Notes: generated from the sequence alone by a model not told the origin. 42,892 nt of DNA from Marinobacterium weihaiense (GCF_019061305.1 NZ_JAHQZT010000022.1:1-42892); one strand, 5' to 3'; numbered from the stretch's first letter, positions 8,416-17,684 are shown. Numbers and translations: made by a program.

Positions 8416-9342
8416 ATGAAAATCAACAAGTTCTATGTCGTCATGTTGCTGCTGGCCCTGGTGGCACCGTTTTTCCTCTACCCGGTGTTCCTGGCCAAGC
8501 TGCTCTGCTTCGCACTCTTTGCCTGTGCTTTCAATCTGATGCTGGGCTATGTGGGGCTGCTGTCCTTCGGTCACGCTGCCTTTCTGGGCACGGGGGGCTA
8601 CATCACCGGCTGGCTGATGATGAATTCGGGCATTACGCCGGAGTTGGCCATTCTGCTGGGAACAGTGGTATCCGGCGCCCTGGGCGCACTGTACGGCAAG
8701 CTGTCAGTCAAGCGTGAGGGGATCTACTTTGCGATGGTGACGCTGGCCCTGTCCCAGCTGGTGTTCTTCATCTACCTGCAGGCGCCGTTCACCGGCGGTG
8801 AAGATGGCATGCAGGGGGTACCGCGCGGTCATCTGTTGGGTCTGATCGATCTGTCGGACAACATGAACATGTACTATTTCGTGCTGGCGATCTTCCTGTT
8901 CGGTTTCTGGCTGATTCATCGCACCATTCACTCGCCGTTTGGCCAGGTCCTCAAGGCCATTCGCGAGAATGAGCCGCGTGCGACATCGCTGGGCTACAAC
9001 GTCAATGACTACAAATGGGTCGCGTTCACCATTTCCGCTGCACTGGCGGGCCTGGCCGGTTCCACCAAGACGCTGGTATTCCAGCTGGCATCACTGACCG
9101 ATGTGCACTGGCACATGTCCGGTGAGGTGGTACTGATGACGCTGGTCGGCGGCGTGGGTACCATCTTCGGCCCGGTGGTCGGTGCCGGTGTCATCGTGAC
9201 CATGCAAAACTACCTGTCCGGCGGTGAGCTGGGCAACTACATCCACATCATCATGGGCTTCATCTTCGTGGTCTGTGTACTGGCTTTTCGCAGCGGAATC
9301 GTGGGCGAATTCCAGAAGGTGTGGAAACGCAATTTCGGCTGA
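8416..9342 (+). CDS. LIV-type ABC transporter permease, LivM-like (308 aa)
   Basis: This is the second inner-membrane permease. It has about nine hydrophobic segments, beginning MKINKFYVVMLLLALVAP, and the family motif FNLMLGYVGLLSFGHAAFLGTGGY at residues 39-62. The cytoplasmic loop carries LKAIRENEPRATSLGYNV, the LivM EAA-type motif that docks on the ATPases. A GAGGGGG Shine-Dalgarno precedes the ATG. It is the last gene of the five-gene transporter operon and is followed by a good rho-independent terminator. Confidence 0.92.
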   Translation: MKINKFYVVMLLLALVAPFFLYPVFLAKLLCFALFACAFNLMLGYVGLLSFGHAAFLGTGGYITGWLMMNSGITPELAILLGTVVSGALGALYGKLSVKREGIYFAMVTLALSQLVFFIYLQAPFTGGEDGMQGVPRGHLLGLIDLSDNMNMYYFVLAIFLFGFWLIHRTIHSPFGQVLKAIRENEPRATSLGYNVNDYKWVAFTISAALAGLAGSTKTLVFQLASLTDVHWHMSGEVVLMTLVGGVGTIFGPVVGAGVIVTMQNYLSGGELGNYIHIIMGFIFVVCVLAFRSGIVGEFQKVWKRNFG

Positions 9343-9362
9343 GGAGATGCGTCGAGCCTTTC

Positions 9363-9400
9363 GCCTGCCGGTGATGCCCCCGGCGGGCGTTTTTTGTTTT
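9363..9400 (+). terminator. Rho-independent terminator of the transporter operon
   Basis: GCCTGCCGG pairs with CCGGCGGGC (one G-U pair) around an 8-base loop and is followed by a T-rich run at 9390-9400. It lies about 20 bases after the livM-like stop and separates this operon from hemH. Confidence 0.85.
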
Positions 9401-9412
9401 GCGCTGAACCGC

Positions 9413-9441
9413 TTGGCCGCCTGCACCGTATGGGCTAGGAT
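9413..9441 (+). promoter_or_regulatory. Sigma-70 promoter of hemH
   Basis: TTGGCC (9413-9418), a 17-base spacer, then TAGGAT (9436-9441), located between the terminator and hemH, 46 bases before its start codon. Confidence 0.55.
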
Positions 9442-9487
9442 TCGCGCTCAGCGCATCACTAATGGTCGGCATTCATAAGGAGTCATA

Positions 9488-10573
9488 ATGGCGTATCGCG
9501 GGGTCGAAAACTTTAGTCACAATCAGCAGGACCGCACTGGCGTGCTGATTACCAACCTCGGCACGCCCGACGCTCCCACGCCTTCGGCACTGCGGCGCTA
9601 TCTCAAGGAGTTTCTCTGGGACCCGCGCGTGGTAGAAGTGCCGCGCCCCATTTGGTGGTGCATTCTCAACGGCATCATCCTTAACATTCGCCCGCGTCGC
9701 TCGGCCGCTGCCTATAAGGAAGTGTGGACCGAGGCGGGTTCTCCGCTGCTGCTGCACACCCGCGATCAGGCTGATCGTCTGCGCGAGCGTCTGCAAGCGG
9801 AATATGGCGAGCACCTGGTGGTGGAGTTCGCCATGCGTTATGGCAACCCGTCCATCGCCAGTGCTATTGATCGCATGCAGCAGGCCGGCGTGCGTCGGCT
9901 ACTGGTCATGCCGATGTACCCGCAGTATTCGGGTGCGACCACGGCATCTACCTTTGATGCCGTGGCCGAAGATTTCCGCAAGCGTCGCTGGCTACCCGAG
10001 CTGCGCATGGTCAATCACTACCATGATTATCCGCCCTATATCGAAGCCCTGGCGGCTTCCATCGAACGTCACTGGCAGGCCAATGGACGAGCCGATCGCC
10101 TGCTGATGTCTTATCATGGTGTGCCCAAGCGTTACCTGCTGCAGGGCGATCCTTACTTCTGTGAATGCCACAAGACCAGTCGCCTGCTGGCCGAGCGTTT
10201 GGGTTTGAAAGAGGGAGAATGGATGACGACGTTCCAGTCCCGTTTCGGTCGCGAGGAATGGCTCAAACCCTACACGGATGAGACGCTGAAATCGTTGCCC
10301 AGTCAGGGTGTAAAATCGGTTCAAATCGTGTGCCCCGGATTCTCGGCTGACTGCCTGGAAACCATTGAAGAAATTGGTCAGGAAAACTTCGAGTACTTCA
10401 CCGAGGCTGGCGGTGATCGTTATGAATATATCCCGGCGCTGAATGCCGAGCCCGAGCATATTGATGCCATCGAGCAGCTGGTGCGACAGCATCTGCAGGG
10501 GTGGACGATCCCGGATGACCAGGACATGAATTTGCGCCAAAAGTTTGCGCAGGCTCAAGGTGCTGACAAATAA
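9488..10573 (+). CDS. hemH: Ferrochelatase (361 aa)
   Basis: Inserts Fe(II) into protoporphyrin IX, the last step of protohaem synthesis. The N-terminal TGVLITNLGTPDAPTP signature is present, as is the invariant metal-binding histidine in SYHGVP (His210). CPGFSADCLETIEEI near the C-terminus carries the conserved acidic residues. The sequence also has WTEAGSPL and PMYPQYSGATTAS, both typical. The length is normal for gammaproteobacterial HemH. An AAGGAG Shine-Dalgarno lies 5 bases before the ATG. It is a single gene with its own promoter and no functional tie to the flanking catabolic operons. Confidence 0.96.
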   Translation: MAYRGVENFSHNQQDRTGVLITNLGTPDAPTPSALRRYLKEFLWDPRVVEVPRPIWWCILNGIILNIRPRRSAAAYKEVWTEAGSPLLLHTRDQADRLRERLQAEYGEHLVVEFAMRYGNPSIASAIDRMQQAGVRRLLVMPMYPQYSGATTASTFDAVAEDFRKRRWLPELRMVNHYHDYPPYIEALAASIERHWQANGRADRLLMSYHGVPKRYLLQGDPYFCECHKTSRLLAERLGLKEGEWMTTFQSRFGREEWLKPYTDETLKSLPSQGVKSVQIVCPGFSADCLETIEEIGQENFEYFTEAGGDRYEYIPALNAEPEHIDAIEQLVRQHLQGWTIPDDQDMNLRQKFAQAQGADK

Positions 10574-10593
10574 GGGGGCGATGATCGCTTCAG

Positions 10594-10622
10594 TTGCTTC
10601 AACCGTAAGAGTAAAGTCTTAT
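10594..10622 (+). promoter_or_regulatory. Possible promoter of the diguanylate cyclase gene
   Basis: TTGCTT, 17 bases, TCTTAT, in the 93-base gap between hemH and the PAS-GGDEF gene. The -10 fit is moderate. Confidence 0.35.
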
Positions 10623-10666
10623 CGGTTAACCCCCGACCAACGGATGGAGGGGGACAGGAGCCCCCG

Positions 10667-11944
10667 ATGGATCTGGAACAGCTTTTAACATTTCTTCCTG
10701 ATGCACTCTATGTCATCGATCCGGAGACGGCGAAGATCGTGGAGTGCAATCATCTTGCTTGCGAGTCGATGGGTCGTACTGCAGAGCAATTACGTACTCA
10801 AACCGTGCTTGACCTGCAGGATGATGTTCTGTGCCTTAGTCATTGGCGCAGCATCGCCGATACCATTCGTAAGCAACAACCCTATCTGTTTATCGGCCAT
10901 CACAAACGACCGGACGGCAGCCGTTTCCCGGTTGAAGTCAGCACCCGCGTGCAATGGCATCGGGGGCGTGAGTTGTTTGTATCCATTGTCCGTGACATCA
11001 GTTCACGGGTAGAGAAGCTGACAGCCTGCTGTAGCGATACGCTTGAGCACTGGCAGGGGCTGCATGATACCGCCGATGGCTGCTGGAGCTGGCAGCCTCA
11101 GGCCCGTACGCTCTACTTCAGTCCCAACCTGAAGCGCATGCTGGGGTACGGGCCGGACGAGATGGAGCCGCACCTGCAAACCTGGACCGACAGCATTCAT
11201 ACCGAGGATGCCCCGCTGGTACTCAGTGTGCTCAAGGAGCACCTCAAGGGCACACGCCACCTGTACGAGGCGGAATATCGGTTGCGCAATCGCAACGGCC
11301 ACTATCTGTGGGTGCGGGACCGTGGTCAGGTGCGGGAGCGGGACGCAGAAGGGCGCCCCACCCGTGTGGTAGGGATGGTGCACAACATTACTGATCTTAA
11401 ACTGCAGGAGCAGGACCTGCAGCACAAGGCCGACTTCGATCTGCTCACAGGCCTTTTCAACCGCCGCCGTGGAGAGGTGCTGGCCGAGCAGATGATTGCG
11501 CTGATGCGACGTCAGAACCGGCCGCTGGGGTTTGCATTGCTGGATATCGATCACTTCAAGCGTATCAACGATGTATACGGGCATCTGTCCGGGGACGAGG
11601 TATTAAGGAAGGTGGCACGGTTTATTGCCGACTTTGTCCGTACCACCGATCTGGTGTTCCGCTGGGGCGGTGAAGAGTTTGTGTTGATGTGTCCTGACAC
11701 GTCCCTGTCTGGAATGGATATCCTGATGCAGAAGCTCAGGGTGGGTGTTGAGTACCTGCGGTTCAGTAATGAGATGAGTGACCTGAAGGTAACGATGAGC
11801 ATCGGAGTATCGGGTTTCCCGGGGGACGCAGGCGATATGCAGACTCTGATGGCGCGGGCTGATTCTGCGCTCTACAGCGCCAAATACAGTGGCCGCAACC
11901 AGGTGGTGTTTTACGGCGGCTGCAAATCAGCTTGTGTAGGATGA
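10667..11944 (+). CDS. PAS-PAS-GGDEF diguanylate cyclase (425 aa)
   Basis: A cytoplasmic sensor that should make cyclic di-GMP from two GTP. An N-terminal PAS domain (about residues 5-115) is followed by a second PAS with PAC (about 120-245; the PAC part reads YEAEYRLRNRNGHYLWVRDRG). The GGDEF domain follows (about 255-420), starting DLLTGLFNRRRGE. Its active site reads GGEEF (residues 334-338), an active variant. The inhibitory I-site RxxD is present five residues upstream (RTTD, 325-328), so product feedback is likely. No membrane segment or EAL domain is seen. An AGGAG Shine-Dalgarno lies 8 bases before the ATG. Its 3' end overlaps the convergent mmsR by 18 bases. The signal sensed is unknown. 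Confidence 0.9.
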   Translation: MDLEQLLTFLPDALYVIDPETAKIVECNHLACESMGRTAEQLRTQTVLDLQDDVLCLSHWRSIADTIRKQQPYLFIGHHKRPDGSRFPVEVSTRVQWHRGRELFVSIVRDISSRVEKLTACCSDTLEHWQGLHDTADGCWSWQPQARTLYFSPNLKRMLGYGPDEMEPHLQTWTDSIHTEDAPLVLSVLKEHLKGTRHLYEAEYRLRNRNGHYLWVRDRGQVRERDAEGRPTRVVGMVHNITDLKLQEQDLQHKADFDLLTGLFNRRRGEVLAEQMIALMRRQNRPLGFALLDIDHFKRINDVYGHLSGDEVLRKVARFIADFVRTTDLVFRWGGEEFVLMCPDTSLSGMDILMQKLRVGVEYLRFSNEMSDLKVTMSIGVSGFPGDAGDMQTLMARADSALYSAKYSGRNQVVFYGGCKSACVG

Positions 11945-12832
11945 TTGACCGAGACGGATGGCACGGTACTCGCTGGGCGAAATGCCCATCACTTTGCGGA
12001 ATATGCGTGAGAAATAGTAGGCATCTTCATAGCCGACGGCCCAGGCGATCTCCTTGATGCCCTTGTTGGTAACGTCGAGCAGGTGGCAGGCGCGCTCGAT
12101 CTTGAGCTGAATGAAGTGGTTGATCGGCGTAGTACCGGTCAATGCCTTGTATTTCTTGATGAAGTGAAACTTCGACAGACTAACTGCGTTGGCCAGGGTC
12201 TCCACATCCAGTTGCTCATGCAGCCGAGCCTGCATCAGGCTGTGTACCTTCTCCAGATCCATCGCCTCATCCTGCTGCAGCCGTGCCAGCGGTCTCAAAA
12301 GCGCAATATGTGACAGTAACTGTCGCAGTTGATTGGCGCTGTGCAGATAGGATTCCAGATGATGGCGCGCCTGTCGGGTATCCAGCAGGGCCTCGAAATC
12401 CGCCACCAGGCGGGAATGGATGCCCAGATGCAGCAGCGGCAGCTGCGGGTCCATATTGAGCTGATCGACAAAGGCCTGGCTCAGCGAGCCGTCAAAGTGG
12501 ATCCAGTAGATGCTCCAGGGATCTTTCTGCTCCGTCCAGTAATGGTGGGGGGTGCCGCGCGGCAGTACCAGCAGATCACCGGCCTTGATCACCCGCCGTT
12601 TTTGACTCTCTCCAAAGGTGACGCGACCGCTGCCTTCCAGGCAATAGATCAGCAGAAAGTCGTCATGCCGTTCCCGGCGCATCTCGTGGCCACGGGCCAG
12701 CTGGTAATAGCCAATGCCCAGCGGATACAGCTGTTCGCTCAGCGGATGTGATGCCAGCTGCGTCACCATGCGGCGCGGCAGTACAAAGCGGATACTCTCT
12801 GGCGGTAATGGCCAGCGCGACGGCGTACTCAT
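11927..12832 (-). CDS. mmsR: AraC-family regulator of valine catabolism, MmsR-like (301 aa)
   Basis: An N-terminal cupin-like sensing domain (about residues 40-150, with EGSGRVTFGESQKR and LLVLPRGTPHHYW) is followed by a C-terminal pair of helix-turn-helix motifs. These read VETLANAVSLSKFHFIKKYK and IKEIAWAVGYEDAYYFSRIF, the latter continuing FRKVMGISPSEYR. In Pseudomonas aeruginosa the AraC protein MmsR sits next to mmsAB and activates them; here it diverges from mmsA in the same way. The ATG at 12832 gives the family length; an in-frame TTG at 12889 would add 19 atypical residues. Neither has a strong Shine-Dalgarno. Assignment rests on domain architecture and context. Confidence 0.85.
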   Translation of the reverse strand: MSTPSRWPLPPESIRFVLPRRMVTQLASHPLSEQLYPLGIGYYQLARGHEMRRERHDDFLLIYCLEGSGRVTFGESQKRRVIKAGDLLVLPRGTPHHYWTEQKDPWSIYWIHFDGSLSQAFVDQLNMDPQLPLLHLGIHSRLVADFEALLDTRQARHHLESYLHSANQLRQLLSHIALLRPLARLQQDEAMDLEKVHSLMQARLHEQLDVETLANAVSLSKFHFIKKYKALTGTTPINHFIQLKIERACHLLDVTNKGIKEIAWAVGYEDAYYFSRIFRKVMGISPSEYRAIRLGQSSYTS

Positions 12833-12959
12833 CGGTGTGATTAGACCTTGGTATCTAAGACCTTGGTGAAAACCCTTATTTGTGAACAATATAGTCCATC
12901 ATCTGAGCAACATTATCAATCCTGAGGCCGCAGTGGCTGTGTTACAAAATGGTCAAGAG

Positions 12960-12975
12960 CTTACGTTGACGTAAA
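12960..12975. promoter_or_regulatory. LiuR-type operator upstream of mmsA
   Basis: CTTACGTTGACGTAAA differs at only two positions from the perfect palindrome before liuR (4377-4392). It lies 60 bases upstream of the mmsA start, in the divergent mmsR-mmsA region. This suggests LiuR controls the valine block as well as the leucine operon, alongside MmsR. Confidence 0.7.
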
Positions 12976-12998
12976 CATCAGCAGCGTGGCTGTCAGGC

Positions 12999-13011
12999 AT
13001 AACAACAAAAA
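12999..13011 (+). promoter_or_regulatory. A-rich Hfq/Crc-type motif in the mmsA leader
   Basis: ATAACAACAAAAA lies about 25 bases before the mmsA ATG and upstream of its GAAGGTGA Shine-Dalgarno. It is an AAnAAnAA-type match. Function is inferred. Confidence 0.6.
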
Positions 13012-13035
13012 CCGAAGACTGTGAAGGTGAAACGA

Positions 13036-14529
13036 ATGACTCAGCATGTACCGCTCATGATTGGTGGCGAATTTGTTCAGAGCGAAGCCAGCCAGTGGCT
13101 GCCGGTCACCAACCCGGCGACACAGGAAGTGCTGGCGCAGGTGCCCTGTGCGACTGAAGCGGAAGTCGAGCGTGCCGTTGAATCGGCAAAGCAGGCGTTT
13201 GAGACCTGGAAAGAAACCTCCATCGGCGACCGTGCCCGCCTGATGCTGCGTTACCAGCACCTGCTGAAAGAACACCATGACGAACTGGCCGAGCTGTTGG
13301 CTCAGGAAACCGGTAAAACCTTCGAAGATGCCAAGGGTGATGTCTGGCGTGGTATCGAAGTGGTGGAACATGCCTGCAACATCGCGTCCCTGAGTATGGG
13401 TGAAACCGTTGAAAACGTGGCCCGCAAAATCGACTGCTACAGCATCACCCAGCCGCTGGGCGTTTGTGTCGGTATTACCCCGTTCAACTTTCCGGCCATG
13501 ATCCCGCTATGGATGTTCCCGATGGCAATCGCCTGCGGCAACACCTTCGTGCTCAAGCCTTCCGAGCAGGACCCGCTTACGCCGATGCGTCTGGCCGAGC
13601 TGTTCAAGGAAGCCGGTGCGCCGGATGGCGTACTGCAGGTCGTCCACGGCACCAAGGATGTGGTCAACCAGCTTCTGACCCACAAGGATACCCCGGCGAT
13701 CTCATTCGTGGGTTCCGTCAACGTGGGCGAGCATATCTACCGTACCGGTACTGATCACATGAAGCGTGTACAGGCCTTTGCCGGTGCCAAGAACCACATG
13801 GTCGTAATGCCGGATGCCTCCAAGAATCAGGTGGTCAACAACATCGCCGGTGCCTCCGTCGGCGCCGGTGGCCAGCGCTGTATGGCAATCTCCGTGGCGG
13901 TCTTTGTGGGTGAATCCCGCGAGTGGATCCCGGAAGTACGTGATGCTCTGGCCAAGGTGCGCCCGGGCGCCTGGAACGATCCCGAAGCCGGTTACGGTCC
14001 GCTGATCAACCCTCAGGCACGTGAGCGTGTGCTGGGTCTGATCCAGGAAGGCAAGGATGCCGGTGCGGATTGCATTCTGGATGGCAGTGAATGTGTCGTC
14101 GAGGGTTACCCGGACGGCAACTGGGTCGGCCCGACCATGTTCCGCAACGTCACCCGCGACATGTCCATCTACCAGGAAGAGATCTTCGGACCGGTGCTGA
14201 TCGCGCTTGAGGTGGATACACTGGAAGAAGCCATCGCCCTGATCAACGAGAACCCTTACGGCAACGGCACGTCCATTTTTACCTCCTCAGGTGCGGCGGC
14301 GCGCAAGTACCAGCACGAGATCAAGGTAGGCCAGGTCGGCATCAACGTGCCGGTGCCGGTGCCGCTGCCGATGTTCTCCTTCACCGGCTGGCGCAAGTCG
14401 TTCTACGGCGATCAGCACGCCTATGGCAAGCAGGCGGTGAAGTTCTACACCGAAACCAAGACCGTTACCGCACGCTGGTTCGAGGACGATATCGCCTCCG
14501 GTCCGAACATGACCATCCAGCTGAAATAA
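13036..14529 (+). CDS. mmsA: Methylmalonate-semialdehyde dehydrogenase, CoA-acylating (497 aa)
   Basis: Oxidises methylmalonate semialdehyde to propionyl-CoA with NAD+ and CoA, the last step of valine breakdown. It is an aldehyde-dehydrogenase-superfamily protein starting [17 protein letters not shown]. The sequence [21 protein letters not shown] is the MmsA-type cofactor segment. The catalytic cysteine is Cys282 in GGQRCMAIS. The active-site glutamate of ordinary ALDHs (in ELGG) is replaced by the AGAKNHMVV segment, which marks the CoA-acylating type. The ATG at 13036 gives the usual length and has an AAGGTGA Shine-Dalgarno; the GTG at 13021 would add five residues. It is the first gene of the valine block. 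Confidence 0.95.
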   Translation: MTQHVPLMIGGEFVQSEASQWLPVTNPATQEVLAQVPCATEAEVERAVESAKQAFETWKETSIGDRARLMLRYQHLLKEHHDELAELLAQETGKTFEDAKGDVWRGIEVVEHACNIASLSMGETVENVARKIDCYSITQPLGVCVGITPFNFPAMIPLWMFPMAIACGNTFVLKPSEQDPLTPMRLAELFKEAGAPDGVLQVVHGTKDVVNQLLTHKDTPAISFVGSVNVGEHIYRTGTDHMKRVQAFAGAKNHMVVMPDASKNQVVNNIAGASVGAGGQRCMAISVAVFVGESREWIPEVRDALAKVRPGAWNDPEAGYGPLINPQARERVLGLIQEGKDAGADCILDGSECVVEGYPDGNWVGPTMFRNVTRDMSIYQEEIFGPVLIALEVDTLEEAIALINENPYGNGTSIFTSSGAAARKYQHEIKVGQVGINVPVPVPLPMFSFTGWRKSFYGDQHAYGKQAVKFYTETKTVTARWFEDDIASGPNMTIQLK

Positions 14530-14582
14530 AACGCGGCTTTGATAGCCGAGAGCCCGGTGGAGGTGCATGCCGCAGCCGGGCC

Positions 14583-14596
14583 ATAACAATAATAAA
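14583..14596 (+). promoter_or_regulatory. A-rich Hfq/Crc-type motif before the isobutyryl-CoA dehydrogenase gene
   Basis: ATAACAATAATAAA ends 8 bases before the GAGG Shine-Dalgarno of the gene starting at 14615. It is an AAnAAnAA-type match. Function is inferred. Confidence 0.6.
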
Positions 14597-14614
14597 GCGT
14601 GTCCGAGGTATGGA

Positions 14615-15769
14615 ATGGATTTTGAACTGAACGAAGATCAGATCGCCTTTGCCGACATGGCACGGGCATTTGCTCAGAACGAACTGGAACCGCACGCGGC
14701 CGAGTGGGACCAGGAATCCGTGTTTCCGGTTGATGTGCTGCAAAAAGCCGGTGAGCTGGGGTTCTGCTCGCTGTACACCCCTGATCGTGTGGGCGGTCTG
14801 GGCTTGAGCCGGTTGGATGCCAGCATCATTTTCGAGCAGCTGGCCATGGGCTGCACCTCCACCACGGCGTATATCACCATTCACAACATGGTGAGCTGGA
14901 TGGTGGCGGAGTTCGGTGGTACGGCTGTGATCGAACAGTGGGCCGAGGGGCTTGCCAGCGGTCAGTTGCTGGGATCCTACTGCCTGACCGAACCCAATGC
15001 GGGTTCCGATGCCGCTTCGCTGAAAACCACCGCCCGCCGTGAAGGTGACGAGTACATCCTCAACGGCAGCAAGATGTTCATCTCCGGCGCCGGCAGTACC
15101 GATGTGCTGGTGGTGATGGCGCGTACCGGCGGCGAGGGTGCCGCCGGGATCTCTGCCTTTGCCGTCGATGCCAAAAGTGATGGCATCAGCTATGGCCGCA
15201 AGGAAGACAAGATGGGGTGGAATTCCCAACCCACGCGAATGGTGACCTTCGAAGACGTGCGTGTGCCGGCCTCACATCTGCTGGCGGAGGAAGGCGAAGG
15301 CTTCAAGATTGCCATGAAAGGACTGGATGGTGGCCGCATCAACATTGCCACCTGTTCCGTTGGTACCGCCCAGCAGGCGTTGAACAAGGCCCGTGAATAC
15401 ATGTTGGAGCGCAAGCAGTTCGGCAAGCGTCTGGCCGATTTCCAGGCACTGCAGTTCCGTCTGGCAGACATGCAGACCGAGCTGGTTGCGGCGCGTCAGA
15501 TGGTACGCCTTGCCGCCAGCAAGCTTGATCTGGGTCATCCGGATGCCACAACCTATTGTGCCATGGCCAAGCGTTTCGCCACCGATGTGTGCTACAACAT
15601 CTGCGACGAAGCCCTGCAGCTGTACGGTGGCAATGGCTATATCAAGGAATATCCGTTGGAGCGCTACCTGCGTGATACGCGCGTTCACCGTATTCTGGAA
15701 GGTACCAATGAAGTGATGCGCCTGATCATTTCCCGCCGCGTGCTGGCGGACGGCGCAGCCGAGCTATAA
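14615..15769 (+). CDS. Isobutyryl-CoA-type acyl-CoA dehydrogenase (384 aa)
   Basis: A FAD flavoprotein that should convert isobutyryl-CoA to methacrylyl-CoA in valine catabolism. Family segments are SYCLTEPNAGSDAASLKTTA, FISGAGSTDVLVVMARTG, and ALQLYGGNGYIKEYPLERYLRD. The C-terminal ILEGTNEVMR carries the catalytic glutamate of short-chain acyl-CoA dehydrogenases, unlike LiuA, where the base sits elsewhere. The start at 14615 (MDFELNEDQ) is chosen because GAGG lies 6 bases upstream. The in-frame codon at 14567 would add 16 residues translated from the A-rich leader. It lies between mmsA and the hydratase, the order expected for the valine path. Confidence 0.92.
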   Translation: MDFELNEDQIAFADMARAFAQNELEPHAAEWDQESVFPVDVLQKAGELGFCSLYTPDRVGGLGLSRLDASIIFEQLAMGCTSTTAYITIHNMVSWMVAEFGGTAVIEQWAEGLASGQLLGSYCLTEPNAGSDAASLKTTARREGDEYILNGSKMFISGAGSTDVLVVMARTGGEGAAGISAFAVDAKSDGISYGRKEDKMGWNSQPTRMVTFEDVRVPASHLLAEEGEGFKIAMKGLDGGRINIATCSVGTAQQALNKAREYMLERKQFGKRLADFQALQFRLADMQTELVAARQMVRLAASKLDLGHPDATTYCAMAKRFATDVCYNICDEALQLYGGNGYIKEYPLERYLRDTRVHRILEGTNEVMRLIISRRVLADGAAEL

Positions 15770-15781
15770 GGAGAGCAGGGG

Positions 15782-16558
15782 ATGTCTGAACTGATTCGTG
15801 TCGAAAAACGTGGTCACACGGCATTGCTGACCATGAACAACCCGCCGGCCAACACCTGGACGGCTGATAGTCTGCAGGCGCTGGTGCAGATTGTCGAAGG
15901 TCTCAATGCTGACCGCGATATCTGGAGTCTGGTGCTCACGGGCGAGGGCGAGAAATTCTTCTCTGCCGGGGCCGACCTCAAGCTATTTGCCGATGGTGAT
16001 CGCAGCGTGGCCCGTGATATGGCCCGCCTGTTTGGCGAGGCTTTCGAAACCCTGAGCCGTTTCCGAGGCGTGTCCATCGCGGCAATCAACGGTTTTGCCA
16101 TGGGGGGCGGCCTGGAAGTGGCGCTGGCCTGTGATCTGCGTGTGGCCGAAGCTCAAGCGCAGATGGCCTTGCCGGAAGCGAAAGTAGGGCTGCTGCCCTG
16201 TGCCGGCGGCACCCAGAACCTGACCTGGCTGGTGGGTGAGGGCTGGGCCAAGAAAATGATTCTATGCGGCGAGCGTGTCAAGGCAGACAAGGCGCTGGAG
16301 ATCGGCCTGGTGGAAGAAGTTGTCGAGCAGGGGCAGGCTCTGGAGCGTGCGCTGCAGCTGGCCGAGCAGGTCGGCGAGCAGAGCCCCTCGGCTGTTGCGG
16401 CCTGCAAGACGTTGATCCAGTCCGGTCGCAGCCGTCCGCTGGATCAGGGCTATATTATCGAGCGCGAGCTGTTCGTGGACCTGTTCCACACTGAAGATCA
16501 GCGCGAAGGGGTCAATGCCTTCCTCGAGAAGCGCAAGGCCGAATGGAAAAATCGCTAA
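15782..16558 (+). CDS. Enoyl-CoA hydratase, probably methacrylyl-CoA hydratase (258 aa)
   Basis: A crotonase-family hydratase. Oxyanion-hole segments are FFSAGADLKLFADGD (about residues 60-74) and INGFAMGGGLEVALACDLRVA (about 100-120). The conserved catalytic region follows as MALPEAKVGLLPCAGGTQ, with Glu in the expected position. In this operon the substrate should be methacrylyl-CoA, giving 3-hydroxyisobutyryl-CoA. It begins 12 bases after the dehydrogenase stop with an AAGGAGAG Shine-Dalgarno and has no A-rich leader motif, so it is probably translated with its upstream neighbour. A general short-chain enoyl-CoA hydratase is the alternative. Confidence 0.88.
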   Translation: MSELIRVEKRGHTALLTMNNPPANTWTADSLQALVQIVEGLNADRDIWSLVLTGEGEKFFSAGADLKLFADGDRSVARDMARLFGEAFETLSRFRGVSIAAINGFAMGGGLEVALACDLRVAEAQAQMALPEAKVGLLPCAGGTQNLTWLVGEGWAKKMILCGERVKADKALEIGLVEEVVEQGQALERALQLAEQVGEQSPSAVAACKTLIQSGRSRPLDQGYIIERELFVDLFHTEDQREGVNAFLEKRKAEWKNR

Positions 16559-16586
16559 TCGCCGGCAATCAATCGGGAGTCCGAGC

Positions 16587-17684
16587 ATGAGCTGTGTACT
16601 GTTTACCGAACACACGACCAGGGACGGTCAGATCATCGGCGAAATCCGCCTCAATGCGGAAAAGTCGCTGAACGCCCTGACCCTGGAAATGATTGACCTG
16701 ATCCAGCCCAAACTGGATGCCTGGCGTGATGACCCCAATGTGGTGGCCGTCCTGCTGGACAGCAGTGGCGACAAGGCTTTCTGTGCCGGTGGCGACATCG
16801 TCAACCTGTACAAGTCGATGGTTGAAGGCGATACCGAGTTTCCGGATCAGTTTTTCAGCCGCGAGTACCGGCTTGATTACGCACTGCACACCTATCCCAA
16901 ACCGGTCATCTGCTGGGCCAGCGGAATCGTCATGGGCGGAGGCATGGGTCTGATGAATGGTTGCAGCCACCGTGTGGTGACTGAAACAACCCACCTGGCG
17001 ATGCCGGAAGTGACCATCGGCCTGTACCCGGATGTCGGTGGCAGCTGGTTCCTCAACCGTATGCAGTGCGGCACCGGCCTGTTCCTTGGCCTGACCGGCA
17101 ATCCGATCAATGCCGCGGATGCCCTGCATCTTGGGCTGGCTGACCGTGCCCTGACCACCGACATGCGTGACGGCATGCTGGAGCGTTTGCGCGATGAAGA
17201 ATGGGGCGAGGATGCTGGCGGTGTGGTCAGTCGCGTGCTGCGTGAACTCGAGGAAGAATGCCGCGCGACTTTTGCCGACATGCCGGCCCCCATTCGTGCG
17301 CACGAGGACCTGATCCGCGAGGTGACCGACCATGACTCCGTTGAAGAGATGGTCGAGGCCCTGCTGGCAGTCGAGTCCGACGACAAATGGGTCAAGCGGG
17401 CACAGAAGGCGATCGGACACGGCAGTCCGCTGTCGATCAAGCTGATCCACGAACAGCTGCGCCGCTGCCGCCATCTGTCATTGCGCGAGGTGTTCCAGCA
17501 GGAGCTGATTGTATCGGTGCAGTGCTGCCGTCACCGCGAGCTGCAGGAAGGCGTGCGCGCCCTGCTGATCGACAAGGACGGCCAGCCGAACTGGACGTTC
17601 GACAGCGTTGAAGAGGTTGATCCGGACTTCCTCAACGGCCTGTTCGAGGCCCCGTGGCCGAAGCACCCGCTGGCGGATCTCTGA
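16587..17684 (+). CDS. 3-hydroxyisobutyryl-CoA hydrolase (365 aa)
   Basis: Hydrolyses 3-hydroxyisobutyryl-CoA to free 3-hydroxyisobutyrate, preventing build-up of reactive methacrylyl-CoA. It is a crotonase-fold protein of HIBCH length (about 100 aa longer than hydratases). Visible motifs are LNAEKSLNALTLEMIDLI, KAFCAGGDIVNLY, GIVMGGGMGLMNGCSHRVVTE and MPEVTIGLYPDVGGSWFLNRM, the last being diagnostic of HIBCH. The ATG at 16587 has a CGGGAG Shine-Dalgarno; the longer frame from 16515 overlaps the hydratase gene in another frame and is not family sequence. It sits 28 bases after the hydratase gene. Confidence 0.92.
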   Translation: MSCVLFTEHTTRDGQIIGEIRLNAEKSLNALTLEMIDLIQPKLDAWRDDPNVVAVLLDSSGDKAFCAGGDIVNLYKSMVEGDTEFPDQFFSREYRLDYALHTYPKPVICWASGIVMGGGMGLMNGCSHRVVTETTHLAMPEVTIGLYPDVGGSWFLNRMQCGTGLFLGLTGNPINAADALHLGLADRALTTDMRDGMLERLRDEEWGEDAGGVVSRVLRELEEECRATFADMPAPIRAHEDLIREVTDHDSVEEMVEALLAVESDDKWVKRAQKAIGHGSPLSIKLIHEQLRRCRHLSLREVFQQELIVSVQCCRHRELQEGVRALLIDKDGQPNWTFDSVEEVDPDFLNGLFEAPWPKHPLADL

